Source of the DNA: Candidatus Obscuribacterales bacterium
GTDB taxonomy: Bacteria > Cyanobacteriota > Vampirovibrionia > Obscuribacterales > Obscuribacteraceae
Direction: 5' to 3'
DNA length: 35,738 bases
Assembly (NCBI GenBank): GCA_019747875.1
Contig: JAIEQI010000164.1
Location: 1-35,738, forward strand
The translations under genes were made by a program, and so were the position numbers. Each line of letters starts with the position of its first letter. Position 1 is the stretch's first letter. The notes under the pieces are model-generated. The model saw only the letters and a list, made by a program, of their open reading frames with translations. It was not told the DNA's origin and ran no database searches. Positions 16,465 to 25,241 of the stretch are shown here, piece by piece.

Positions 16465-19155
16465 ATGGAAATTGAACTGGCTCCAGGCAGTATTTTTGAC
16501 AAGAACTATGAAATCCTGTCCGTCATCGGATCGGGAGGAATGGGTACCGTTTACAAGGCTCGCCAGAAGGGGTTAGACCGAATCGTCGCACTCAAACTTC
16601 TCAAGCTCGACCAGGTTAAAGAGCATGAAAGCCTCAGCCGATTCGAGCGAGAAGCAAAGTCTCTATCCACGTTGCTCAACAAACACATTGCCCGTTTCTA
16701 TAGTTATGGAAAAGATGAAAGCGGTCTTTATTACATCGCTATGGAGTACCTTGAAGGCAAATCGCTCAGGCAAATTCTGATTGAAGAGAACTCAATCAAT
16801 TGGCGCCGAGCAGTTCATATATGCAAGCAGATTTGCACGGCTATGCATGCAGCTCACGAGCAAGGAACAATTAACAGGGATCTGAAGCCGGAAAATATAA
16901 TTCTTCAGCAAGAGCCGCAGAAAGACTTCGTCAAAATCATCGACTTTGGCCTAGCTAAACTTGTCGCCGACGAAGATCAGCGCAACGAAGGTGCCTTAAC
17001 AAGAACCGGTGAGCTTGTCGGTACAGTCCACTATCTCAGTCCCGAACAATGCCGGGGAAAAGCTGCTGATGAACGCTCGGACGTCTATTCGCTCGGCTGC
17101 ATCCTTTTCGAGATGCTATTTGGTCAAGCACCATTTGACGCGGAAAACCCAATCGGCATTTTGCACAAGCACGCCAGTGAAGAAATTTCATTTCCTCCAG
17201 ACTCCAAAATTGAACTGACCTTAAAGAAGGTAATAAGAAAAGCTACAGCCAAAGCACCTGAACGCCGATATCAGTCAATGGCGGACTTTCAAAATGATCT
17301 TCAGCTATTTGAATCAGGAAAGGGAGATCTTGCCACTGCACAAGACGAAGCGGATCCTGACAAACTGCAAACACGGAAGACAATCGCTCGCTTCGCAGGT
17401 CCTATTGCCTTTGTGCTACTCGGTGTCGCGCTCACTGGCACGTCCATAGCCCTCTGGATATATAACACCGATGAAGGAAAAGTGATTCAAGCGAGAATCT
17501 CACTTATTAGTCCCAGCGAGGACAAGCGACGTCGTTGGCTGGCAGAAGCAGATAAACTTGAAGCGAGAGCGGATAAGAAACATGCAAGCAGCATTATTGA
17601 TTCTGTAAGAGAATCTTATGGACCAGATGCATTTGCCTTCCTTCGCTTGCAAAACATACATGCCCGCAGCTTGCTGGAGAATAATTCAAAAGACGAAGCG
17701 TCAAAATGGGCGTGGCGAACAATAGCAGCTATAGAAAAAGACACAAGTCCAAAGTCAGAAGCTAACAGGGAGTTTTATAACAACCTACTTGACGATTCGG
17801 CAGATATTATTCTGGCAGCAGATCGACCGCTTACGAAGCAGCAGATAAGAACATTCCTTGCAATTGTCAGAGATCGAACAGGAAAGTTTCGGCACTACAA
17901 TGAAAAGGATAGCCTCACTGCACTTGCATTCAAGATCGTACTTGAATCCAACCAGAACCTGGGCAAGGAAATATCAGAAGCACTGGTGTTTCACGTGCAA
18001 AAAGTAGCCAGAAAAAGCACCATAACCAGAGCCATCAAATTGCTCCCGATCCTGAGAACAAAGTTCTTCGCTCTTTATGGAAAGGTGACAGCGACATATG
18101 AATTGGTTCGCGTTTACTTGAACGTTGCAAAGGCAGCAACTGAGGCTGGACGGGAAGATATAGCGACAGCACTTATAAGTAAGGCCGAAGATCTGCTAAA
18201 GATTCAGGCAACAGATGGCCTGGATTCTGACCTGTGCAATGCGTACACTTCACTGGCCGAAAACTATAGGAAGCTGGGCAAAATCAAGAAAGCAGAGGAC
18301 CTGGGGCGACAATCCATAAGAATGGCGGCGGACGAGGTGCAAAAAGCCGCCTCGCTTCTAGAACTCGCTACGACATATGCCTGTATGGGGAATCAAAAAG
18401 AGATAGCAACATTGTCGAAAGAGGCAGTAGGGCTCACTCACACAGACTCAACTCCCGGTTCGTTTAGCATTGGGGTTTCCGCCGTAAGCAATCTAGCGAA
18501 AGCGCTTACGTCAATGGGGAAACCGGACGAAGCTCTCAAAGAACTGTCCAACCACCTTGCATACCTCCAGACCTTCAATGATCAAAAACATGCACCTTAT
18601 ATCTTCTCTGTTTTGTTGGCTCGGGCGCGAACATACTGTTTTCAAAAGAAACATCAGCTTGCGGAGATTGACTTCCTTTCTGCAGCAAAGTTGATACAAG
18701 AACAGAATCTGGGAACAGAGTCGCAATCGACGCTTATAAGACTACAACTCTCATGCGCGCTGGGTTCCAAGGACACAAACCAAATCAAATACGTCCTTGA
18801 CGAACTGCAAAATCTGAGAGGCAAGAACATAGCAATAGCTATAAAAGCAACAGATCTGCGGGATCTGAGAACCTTGCATAACGAGTTAGCCGACCGAGTG
18901 GTAGCTCACCTGGAGCAGCAGGAGCTTTCGGCGCAAAAAGACAAGGGTGAATATGCCCACGAGGCAAGAATGATCACGTCCATTTTACTGGCAGCCGACG
19001 AGCGCACAGCAGCCAAAAGAGTTATAGACAGGGCTCTAAAGAGTGGACTTGTTTTTGAAGGGAACAGACAGTGGTTTAAGGTCAAGGCATCATTGCTGGA
19101 ATCAAAGGAGCCCTCGGAAAAGGAACTCAAAAGAGATCTTCTTTTAACAGACTAA
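16465..19155 (+). CDS. transmembrane Ser/Thr protein kinase with TPR-like C-terminal part
   Basis: The 896-aa product has a Hanks-type kinase domain at about residues 15-275. The P-loop is GSGGMG (22-27), the ATP-binding lysine K44, and the metal-binding DFG is D160-G162. The APE-like region reads YLSPEQ. The usual HRD catalytic triplet is NRD (N137-R138-D139); the catalytic Asp is kept. One membrane helix (about 312-335) separates it from a long helical C-terminal half, probably extracytoplasmic, with TPR-like repeats (e.g. SLAENYRKLGKIKKAEDLGRQS). Such kinases phosphorylate proteins in response to envelope or nutrient signals; ligand and targets are unknown. The gene stands alone. The stop codon lies inside a hairpin. 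No strong ribosome binding site is seen before ATG 16465. Confidence 0.9.
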   Translation: MEIELAPGSIFDKNYEILSVIGSGGMGTVYKARQKGLDRIVALKLLKLDQVKEHESLSRFEREAKSLSTLLNKHIARFYSYGKDESGLYYIAMEYLEGKSLRQILIEENSINWRRAVHICKQICTAMHAAHEQGTINRDLKPENIILQQEPQKDFVKIIDFGLAKLVADEDQRNEGALTRTGELVGTVHYLSPEQCRGKAADERSDVYSLGCILFEMLFGQAPFDAENPIGILHKHASEEISFPPDSKIELTLKKVIRKATAKAPERRYQSMADFQNDLQLFESGKGDLATAQDEADPDKLQTRKTIARFAGPIAFVLLGVALTGTSIALWIYNTDEGKVIQARISLISPSEDKRRRWLAEADKLEARADKKHASSIIDSVRESYGPDAFAFLRLQNIHARSLLENNSKDEASKWAWRTIAAIEKDTSPKSEANREFYNNLLDDSADIILAADRPLTKQQIRTFLAIVRDRTGKFRHYNEKDSLTALAFKIVLESNQNLGKEISEALVFHVQKVARKSTITRAIKLLPILRTKFFALYGKVTATYELVRVYLNVAKAATEAGREDIATALISKAEDLLKIQATDGLDSDLCNAYTSLAENYRKLGKIKKAEDLGRQSIRMAADEVQKAASLLELATTYACMGNQKEIATLSKEAVGLTHTDSTPGSFSIGVSAVSNLAKALTSMGKPDEALKELSNHLAYLQTFNDQKHAPYIFSVLLARARTYCFQKKHQLAEIDFLSAAKLIQEQNLGTESQSTLIRLQLSCALGSKDTNQIKYVLDELQNLRGKNIAIAIKATDLRDLRTLHNELADRVVAHLEQQELSAQKDKGEYAHEARMITSILLAADERTAAKRVIDRALKSGLVFEGNRQWFKVKASLLESKEPSEKELKRDLLLTD

Positions 19156-19189
19156 AGGAGCGCTCCTTTTCAGAATCACTCCTTTAGTC
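19150..19189. terminator. stem-loop terminator between convergent genes
   Basis: GACTAAAGGAG (19150-19160) pairs with CTCCTTTAGTC (19179-19189), an 11-bp stem that includes the kinase stop codon TAA. A second self-complementary element AAAGGAGCGCTCCTTT (19154-19169) competes with it, so two alternative hairpins are possible. No long T run follows. Confidence 0.6.
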
Positions 19190-19222
19190 CATATGGGGGG
19201 TCTAACGCTTTGTTCTAAAGAA

Positions 19223-20692
19223 CTATTTGATTGGCATGGCTAATAGCCTGCGTACCGATGTCAACTTGGAACCAGCCCCGCGAGCAGGCGAGAACGGCAT
19301 TAGAGAATAGTCGATTTGGCTCCAGTAACTGGGATAGACGCTGTAGGGTATCTTGTCCAGGTTAACCAGGAAAAGCGGATTTACCTGCTTGGCACTAATT
19401 GCGGTTGTGTTTCCAGTGGTCCGAAATTGGAAGTTACCTGCACCCATCTTTACTTTGGGCATTACGACATTGCCACCATATACGATGCTTTCAGACATTC
19501 TAAGATTGGAGGTAAAACCAGTATCTCTTACGAAGTCATGTCCTTTCCGCTCATTATTAACCGCCGACATGATCGACGTTAGATGCTGCGAACGGAGAAT
19601 GCCTGAAATTCCGACACCGGGTGTGCCCCAGCCTGAATCCGGAGTCCGAATGTTGCATTGAGTCGCGTTGAGCAAAAGGCAGTTATTGGCAGTCACATCA
19701 GAATATGAACCAACCAAAAGCCCTGTGCTTAATGCAGGTCCAATCACACAATCATTCAGATGAACGTTAGCCGGATAGCCAAAATATGGCATCGGGTCTG
19801 ACGGACGAGCTATGCCAATATCGTTGTCTCGGCCGCATTCGATACCAGTGGTCTTAAGAGGCTGCGAGCCGGGAAAGGAGTACGAGTAGTTTGATTGATA
19901 GACCCAGGCTTTGGAAATCTTCGCCTTTACGCCTGACGGCATTGTGAAACCACGAACAGTATCATGAACGATTAGCCCCTTTGCTTCAAAAGATATAGGT
20001 GTTTTCGAGTAGCTTTGAATGCTGACTCCGCTTTGCGGCTTGAACTCTCTGGGAGGAGGTGGTGGTGGTGATGTCGATAAACCAGATGTATCGGCATTAT
20101 CTATGAAGACAGAAGAGTTTTGCAGCCCGTCAATCTCAATGCCGCTAAGTGAAACGTTGTCGCCATAGACACGGATACCGCTGTCTGTAAAACCGCGAAG
20201 GCGAATCCCCTTCCAGCGCATGCCCTTGAATTCGGTTGACAGTCCTTGATTATTAATAGTAATCAAATCCTGGACGCGGCCAAGACCGTCAATCACGACT
20301 TGTCCATCATGGCCTTTTTCTTCTGATCGTTTGATCTCAATGCCCGCCCAATTCAATGGGATTCCATACATCGGAATCTTCGTTGCTACGGTCACTTTCA
20401 TCGGTTTGTAGTAATACATTCCTCGCTTGCCACCGTCAATGTTAACGACGGTCTTCCCCGGACGAGGCATGCTAACTTGATCCCACTTTATTTGGTCTAA
20501 TTCATTCCAGGCAGTCTTCCACGTTCTGCCGTCAGTATTGTTTCCTTCTTTAGAGACATAGAAGGCGTTGGAGGGAATGAAAACGCCCCCTGATTCAGAG
20601 GCTTTTACTTCAGTAGTAACAACGGCAAGCGGCAACAAGGCGCCAGCAAGCACGAGACTGGACTTCAACAATAACTTTCCGAGCTTTTCCAT
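19223..20692 (-). CDS. secreted right-handed beta-helix (pectate-lyase-like) protein
   Basis: The 489-aa product has a signal peptide (about residues 1-30, KLGKLLLKSSLVLAGALLPLAVV). The mature part shows the repeated short-turn pattern of right-handed beta-helix proteins (FKGMRWKGIRLRGFTDSGIRVYGDNVSLSGIEIDG; GLIVHDTVRGF; NVHLNDCVIGPALSTGLLV). A poly-Pro run (SPPPPPPR) lies about 200 residues in. The fold is common in polysaccharide lyases and cell-surface adhesins, but catalytic residues cannot be assigned. ATG 20692 has GGGGAG 6 bases upstream and starts the signal peptide; the frame extends to 20731. It is on the same strand as the two-component operon, 122 bases downstream of its last gene. 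A 19-bp motif shared with the region at 16397 lies upstream. Confidence 0.7.
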   Translation of the reverse strand: MEKLGKLLLKSSLVLAGALLPLAVVTTEVKASESGGVFIPSNAFYVSKEGNNTDGRTWKTAWNELDQIKWDQVSMPRPGKTVVNIDGGKRGMYYYKPMKVTVATKIPMYGIPLNWAGIEIKRSEEKGHDGQVVIDGLGRVQDLITINNQGLSTEFKGMRWKGIRLRGFTDSGIRVYGDNVSLSGIEIDGLQNSSVFIDNADTSGLSTSPPPPPPREFKPQSGVSIQSYSKTPISFEAKGLIVHDTVRGFTMPSGVKAKISKAWVYQSNYSYSFPGSQPLKTTGIECGRDNDIGIARPSDPMPYFGYPANVHLNDCVIGPALSTGLLVGSYSDVTANNCLLLNATQCNIRTPDSGWGTPGVGISGILRSQHLTSIMSAVNNERKGHDFVRDTGFTSNLRMSESIVYGGNVVMPKVKMGAGNFQFRTTGNTTAISAKQVNPLFLVNLDKIPYSVYPSYWSQIDYSLMPFSPARGAGSKLTSVRRLLAMPIK

Positions 20693-20760
20693 TGCTATCT
20701 CCCCGTTCACAAACATGAATCGCAAAAACAAACTTCATGCACCAAGTAAATTATTCGGCC

Positions 20761-20789
20761 TGTGAGATCCACGTGAAATACTTTTCACG
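20761..20789. promoter_or_regulatory. 19-bp shared motif (copy 2) plus small hairpin
   Basis: TGTGAGATCCACGTGAAAT (20761-20779) matches the motif at 16397-16415 at 18 of 19 positions. It overlaps a 7-bp hairpin, CGTGAAA-tact-TTTCACG (20772-20789). The site is 69-87 bases upstream of the beta-helix ATG and 26 or more bases after the stop of the last two-component gene. It could be an operator, a weak terminator or both. Confidence 0.45.
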
Positions 20790-20814
20790 CTCCCAGAAAT
20801 CGGTTGCGATCCAT

Positions 20815-22638
20815 TTATTCGGTTGGCAGGGTGAACCAAAAACGGCTACCGTGCGGCGGGTACGCATGGACTGGACTGTTCACCCCGATCCGCCCTCCAT
20901 GGGACTCTATTATCATTTTTGACAAAGCCAATCCAAGACCTGTTCCAGCATGTTCCGGGCTTGATTGTTCAAAACGGTGAAAGATCTTCTCCATCTGCTC
21001 AGCTGGCACACCGGGTCCGCTGTCACAAATAGCGATCTCAACAAGGCTCTGTTCATCATCGTTCTGAGAGGCAATCACTTGTACTGCAACATCAATTACC
21101 GCCCCCTCAGGGCTGAACTTGATGGCATTTGAAAGCATGTTAGTTATCACTTGATTGATACGCTCCCGATCGCAAACAACTGATCCTTTCTCATCGCAAA
21201 CCTGTATTTTCAAGTTCTTTCGTGCAACAAGATGCTCTATCGATTCCACCGCCCTAACTATTAATGCCTTGACTTGGATTGTTTCCTTTTCCAGAATAAT
21301 TTCTTGAGAAACAGATTTCTGCATCACAAGCAAGTCATCAACGAGAATCAACAACCTATCACAGTTATTCTGCATTTGACTAAGTTCCCTGCGAAGCTCC
21401 TCATCGGTAGTTTCCGTTTCGGGCGTCAGGCAAGCAAGCATCTCCTTCATTTCCAGCAATGGCTTTCGCAAATCCTCTCCGAGCATTGCCGAAAGATTGT
21501 CTTTCAACGACTCGGCTTCCTTCTCCTGGCGGATATCCTGCGCTACACAAAACATGCGTTTTTCTACTGGTGACCAAAACAGGGAGCAACGACTGGCAAT
21601 TTTTTCGCCCGACTTTGAAAGCACTCTCACCTCACAACTTGCATTTTGCCCGGAGCTCATTGTCTTGGCAAAAGCATCACAAAGCCTGTCTTTGTCCTCC
21701 GGAACAACAAAGAGCTCCAATACACTCCCTTCCAACTCATTCTTAGAAAATCCGGTAATTGCGCAAGCGAAACTATTTGCTGAGACGATTCGTCTCTCAG
21801 CATCCGTCGAGCATATTAACTCAGCGGCTTTATCAATTAAGAGCTGTTCTCTTCGCAAGCCCGCGCTCAACATTTCGGATGTTTGTTCAATTATTTCTTG
21901 CAATCGAATGAACTCACTGGCACCGGGTAAGGCTTGCAATGGCTGGCGACGCCGAAGAAGCAACTCACTATTTTGCCGCAATCTCTTCAAAGGCACTGAA
22001 AAATACAGACGGTAACGCAATCCACTTAGAATGGCAGAGGCAAGACAGATCCCCACGATTGTAGCAAGCCCAAGGAAGGCAATATGAAACAGATTCTGCA
22101 AGGCCGCGAAGTTAGCGAATTTTACATGGTTCAGCTCCGGCAGGTTCTGGAGCTTACTGAAAAGATCTCTGCTGAGCGTTACATTGTTTAGTCGAAATTT
22201 TGCTTTCTTCTGCTCAGTTTCATTGGAAGAGATTGATCCAAGCAAAGGCGGCTCCTGCTTGCAATAGGAGGCAAAACTGTTACTCATCTTTTGTCTTGTG
22301 TAACTAACGAGTTCTTTTAACGGCCGGATCCCTTCAATATCAGTAGCAACAATGTCGGGATTGTCCGCCAAACTTTTCTCAACATGTTCCAATCGCTCCA
22401 TACAGTTACGATAGCTTTCGATGTCCGGATTGATACACTGCAAGCTTGTCACTCTTTCGGCATCCCAAAGCGCCTCATAAACTGTATTTCGTGCTTTATA
22501 CAATGGAGGACTTGCAGGTGGTCCTTGTACGGAAACAGCTCCCAACATACAGCCTAAAGCACAAATTTGAATAAGTACGCAAAGCAAAGGAAACACGAGA
22601 ACGGACTTGGCAGACTGCAGGACAGACTTACTATTCAT
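20815..22638 (-). CDS. sensor histidine kinase lacking the phospho-acceptor His, ATPase domain intact
   Basis: The 607-aa protein has a membrane helix (about 12-37), an extracytoplasmic domain of about 145 residues with Cys (SLQCINPD, SYRNCM, SYCKQE), a second helix (about 183-206), a linker, a PAS domain (about 270-370) and a kinase core. The dimerisation segment reads MLGEDLRKPLL, where the histidine of the usual 'SHELRTPL' is Glu (E388). In contrast the ATPase domain is complete: N box NQVITNMLSNAIKFSP, G1 DSGPGVP, F box RFEQS, G2 GTGLGLALSK. It should bind ATP but cannot autophosphorylate at the normal site. Its ATG overlaps the previous stop (ATGA), so it is the last gene of the operon. 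It may phosphorylate the neighbouring kinase in trans. Confidence 0.9.
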   Translation of the reverse strand: MNSKSVLQSAKSVLVFPLLCVLIQICALGCMLGAVSVQGPPASPPLYKARNTVYEALWDAERVTSLQCINPDIESYRNCMERLEHVEKSLADNPDIVATDIEGIRPLKELVSYTRQKMSNSFASYCKQEPPLLGSISSNETEQKKAKFRLNNVTLSRDLFSKLQNLPELNHVKFANFAALQNLFHIAFLGLATIVGICLASAILSGLRYRLYFSVPLKRLRQNSELLLRRRQPLQALPGASEFIRLQEIIEQTSEMLSAGLRREQLLIDKAAELICSTDAERRIVSANSFACAITGFSKNELEGSVLELFVVPEDKDRLCDAFAKTMSSGQNASCEVRVLSKSGEKIASRCSLFWSPVEKRMFCVAQDIRQEKEAESLKDNLSAMLGEDLRKPLLEMKEMLACLTPETETTDEELRRELSQMQNNCDRLLILVDDLLVMQKSVSQEIILEKETIQVKALIVRAVESIEHLVARKNLKIQVCDEKGSVVCDRERINQVITNMLSNAIKFSPEGAVIDVAVQVIASQNDDEQSLVEIAICDSGPGVPAEQMEKIFHRFEQSSPEHAGTGLGLALSKMIIESHGGRIGVNSPVHAYPPHGSRFWFTLPTE

Positions 22639-23900
22639 AAAGCTTGATCCATTTCATCTGTAAATTCCGGTAGCGCAGCACACAAGGAAATAAGTGAAGG
22701 TCCCGTTTTTTCTACAGCTACAGTTCCGCCATGCGATTCTGCCAAGGTGCGAGCAATAAATAGCTTTATGCTATCCAAGGAGACAGGCGCTCCCATTGCT
22801 TCGGCTGTAATCTTGATGATGGCCTTATCATCGGCAGTGCTAATATCTACCTCAACATTTGAGCCCGGCATAGCGAACTCGTAACTCAACAAGAACATGT
22901 TCTGGACTATCTGTCTCAATTTGGCTGGGTCTGCATATACGGCTGCATCGCTCTTCGGCAATGGTACTGTCAGTTTTAGCAAATCGGATAACGGCGAATA
23001 CTTCTCAATTGCTTGCTCACAGACCTCAAATGCACTCGTACACTCAAACTTCAAAACTCCCTTTCCTGATTCCAGCCTCCTTACTTCCAAAATAGAATTG
23101 ACGAGATCCATAAGCCGTTCGTGTTTGATCTGAATCTTCTCGATCAGTTCGGTTCGTTTTGAATTCTCCTCAGTAGTTCCCCATCTTAGATGGGAAAGCG
23201 CGAGTCCCAAAGATGCCAGCGGGGCTCTTAGATCGTGAGCGATCATATTGAACAGATCCTGTTTCAATTGAGTCATTTTTCGCAATTGTGTAATGTCGTG
23301 CGCAACACAGTAGAATGTTTCATCGGCAGCAGACCAAGTGACTGTCCAGACAAATGTCTTTATCGTGCCGTACTTACATTTGATAGTCGTTTCTGTGCGA
23401 CACTTCCCCTCCGGCAATTTCCTCACGTTTTGAAAATCGGCATAGTATTGCCTAGCCGTTGATGAATCAAATAATCTGTCAATTGATCTTCCATGCAATT
23501 CTTCGGAACTATACTGCCAGGACTTGGCCCCCTGTTGACTGACACTCTTGAAACGTAGATCGGAATCAAAAGCACAAATAATGTCTGTGGTTTGATTCAT
23601 GATCGTTAGCTCGTGCCGCCCTCCCTCACTGAGAATGTCGCTAGATTCGTGAAAGGCACACTCGACTTGATAGAGTTCGTCCAGAGGTCCATCAGGCAAA
23701 GGCAGCAATTTGCCTTTTAGCAGCAGCTCGCCGTTGCTCTTGATTGATTCAACGCGATCCCGAAAGCGCAAGAAAATCTTGCGCCATATGAGGATGAACG
23801 CTCCGAACGCGGTTAGGGTTGAAAGCAAAAACCCAAGAAATAGATTCTTAGAAAACTCCGATAGAAACAGCTCTTGTTGGTGGAGCGCTTTGGCTCTCAT
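22635..23900 (-). CDS. sensor histidine kinase half with intact His but degenerate ATPase domain
   Basis: The 421-aa protein starts just before a membrane helix (about 20-42), then has a juxtamembrane linker, a PAS domain (about 90-200) and a HisKA segment with AHDLRAPL, where H222 is the phospho-acceptor. The ATPase-like region (about 300-410) has lost its key residues: the N box reads QIVQNMFLLSYEFAM without the second Asn, the DxGxG box is absent (KITAEAMGAPVS), and no GTGLGL follows. It should accept phosphate but not bind ATP normally. Its layout matches residues 170-607 of the downstream kinase. The first membrane helix and the extracytoplasmic part expected in front of it are found in the preceding ORF, whose stop ends 2 bases before this ATG (TAAGAATG). 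The ribosome binding site is weak. Confidence 0.88.
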   Translation of the reverse strand: MRAKALHQQELFLSEFSKNLFLGFLLSTLTAFGAFILIWRKIFLRFRDRVESIKSNGELLLKGKLLPLPDGPLDELYQVECAFHESSDILSEGGRHELTIMNQTTDIICAFDSDLRFKSVSQQGAKSWQYSSEELHGRSIDRLFDSSTARQYYADFQNVRKLPEGKCRTETTIKCKYGTIKTFVWTVTWSAADETFYCVAHDITQLRKMTQLKQDLFNMIAHDLRAPLASLGLALSHLRWGTTEENSKRTELIEKIQIKHERLMDLVNSILEVRRLESGKGVLKFECTSAFEVCEQAIEKYSPLSDLLKLTVPLPKSDAAVYADPAKLRQIVQNMFLLSYEFAMPGSNVEVDISTADDKAIIKITAEAMGAPVSLDSIKLFIARTLAESHGGTVAVEKTGPSLISLCAALPEFTDEMDQAL

Positions 23901-23902
23901 TC

Positions 23903-24373
23903 TTAAGAAGCGATTGTGAGACGAAGTCCATTCTGACGAGAATTCATTGACAGCGAAGTCATCACGTCCAAGTCGACATTGCTACTGCGCTTGACTCCCT
24001 GCATCAGGCGAAAAAGAAAGTCTCCAGTATAGAGATTAAGAGTAACTGCATTGGTGATTGGCGATTGCTTGGGATCGGGAGGAGCAGACAACAAGTCCCA
24101 CATGCTGGGCAGTCGATCTACGCCGGAATCGGTCTTTAGGTCAATTCCTGCAAGTTGGCTCTTTGGCGTTACTCGTACCGAAAAATCGATCAAGGATCTT
24201 TCAGTAGTGCGCATCAATGCTTTTGATTTTTGGATCGCCGACCAGTTCGCTTCCACAGCCTGCATTCGATCGAATCCGGAACTTATGAGGGCAAAAGCGA
24301 TTGCAAGCAAGCCGAACTGAATTATGACAGGCGCAATCCATAAGAAAGAAAGTGAGAGGCGATTTGTGCGCAC
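23903..24373 (-). CDS. membrane-anchored sensor portion, split from the following kinase
   Basis: The 156-aa product begins with one membrane helix (residues about 10-32, LSFLWIAPVIIQFGLLAIAFALIS) and continues as a probable extracytoplasmic domain of about 120 residues with no Cys. It has no HAMP, PAS or kinase part. Added to the next protein (421 aa), it gives a 577-residue chain with the same order as the 607-aa kinase: helix, about 145 outside residues, helix, PAS, kinase. The frame of the downstream gene is -1 relative to this one and is open for about 25 codons within its 3' end, up to a TAG. This could be a true gene split, a frameshift or a sequencing error. GTG 24373 starts one base after the stop of the response regulator, with GAGG 9 bases upstream. 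Confidence 0.75.
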   Translation of the reverse strand: MRTNRLSLSFLWIAPVIIQFGLLAIAFALISSGFDRMQAVEANWSAIQKSKALMRTTERSLIDFSVRVTPKSQLAGIDLKTDSGVDRLPSMWDLLSAPPDPKQSPITNAVTLNLYTGDFLFRLMQGVKRSSNVDLDVMTSLSMNSRQNGLRLTIAS

Positions 24374-24374
24374 T

Positions 24375-25049
24375 CTACTCGACCTCTAATGTGTAGCCGC
24401 CCCCAGCAACAGTCTTAATCAATTCAGGGCAGTCTATTGACTTTATTTTCTGCCTCAACGTTTTAATGCAGGTTCTCACAGCTTCATCACTGGCATTGCC
24501 ATCAGCCGGCCAAACGCTGTCCCTTAGCTCCCGCGAAGTAAAAAGCTGATTAGGATGGCGAATAAGAAACTCCAATAATGCAACTTCTCGATGAGTGATT
24601 TTCAAATTCTTTGTGCCGAATGAAATCACTTGCAATGTACAATCAAGGCCAAGTTGCCCAGCCGTCAGATCAGATCTTTTGATATTTTGCGGACGGCGCA
24701 GAACACTTCTGATTCTGGCAGCCAGCTCTCGCAAGTCGACCGGCTTCACCATATAGTCATCAGCTCCAGAATCGAGCCCGCTCTCCTTGTAAGTCACATC
24801 ATCCAGACCGGTCAAAAATATTATTGGATACAGTTTTCCCATTCCACGAAGCTTCTGGCAGACTTGCAATCCCGTCAACTCGGGCATTTGCCAATCGAGG
24901 ATTAACAACTCAAATGTTAGGGTCTTGCACAGTTGAAGCGCATCACTACCAGAGTTAGCAACGTCAACAATGTGCCCCTGTGTTTTCAAGTGACGTGACA
25001 ACTTGTCTGCAAACTCAACATCATCGTCAACCAGTAGAATCTTTGCCAT
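24375..25049 (-). CDS. OmpR/PhoB-family response regulator
   Basis: The 224-aa protein has a receiver domain (1-118) with the acidic pocket D8-D10, phospho-acceptor D52, switch T80 and K102, followed by a winged-helix DNA-binding domain (about 125-222; RELRDSVWPADGNASDEAVRTCIKTLRQKI, with a C-terminal GGGYTLEVE hairpin). All phosphorylation residues are in place. It is the first gene of the operon; the small sensor ORF starts one base after its stop. It probably receives phosphate from the H222-bearing kinase and controls transcription, perhaps of the operon itself. The ribosome binding site upstream of ATG 25049 is weak, and I cannot place a promoter with confidence in the 192-base gap up to the divergent NDH-2 gene. 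Confidence 0.93.
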   Translation of the reverse strand: MAKILLVDDDVEFADKLSRHLKTQGHIVDVANSGSDALQLCKTLTFELLILDWQMPELTGLQVCQKLRGMGKLYPIIFLTGLDDVTYKESGLDSGADDYMVKPVDLRELAARIRSVLRRPQNIKRSDLTAGQLGLDCTLQVISFGTKNLKITHREVALLEFLIRHPNQLFTSRELRDSVWPADGNASDEAVRTCIKTLRQKIKSIDCPELIKTVAGGGYTLEVE

Positions 25050-25241
25050 TTCGTCGGTGCTAGCTCTTAATGCGCCGCAGGAGTACTATCCGAATCGCCA
25101 ATATGGTAGCAGAAAGCGGGCAAATGAAATTCGCCCATTTTGACCATCAAAGAGAATTTTAGTGGTAGTCTGGTAGAGAACGTAAGCATCATGTTGCTAA
25201 ACAGGTATCCATTTGGTAGCTCCGACCGGAGTTTTTGACGA

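Noticed and set aside
23880..23990. Programmed -1 frameshift joining the two sensor ORFs
   Set aside because: No X_XXY_YYZ slippery heptamer is seen in the overlapping open region, so a recoding event is not supported by sequence alone.
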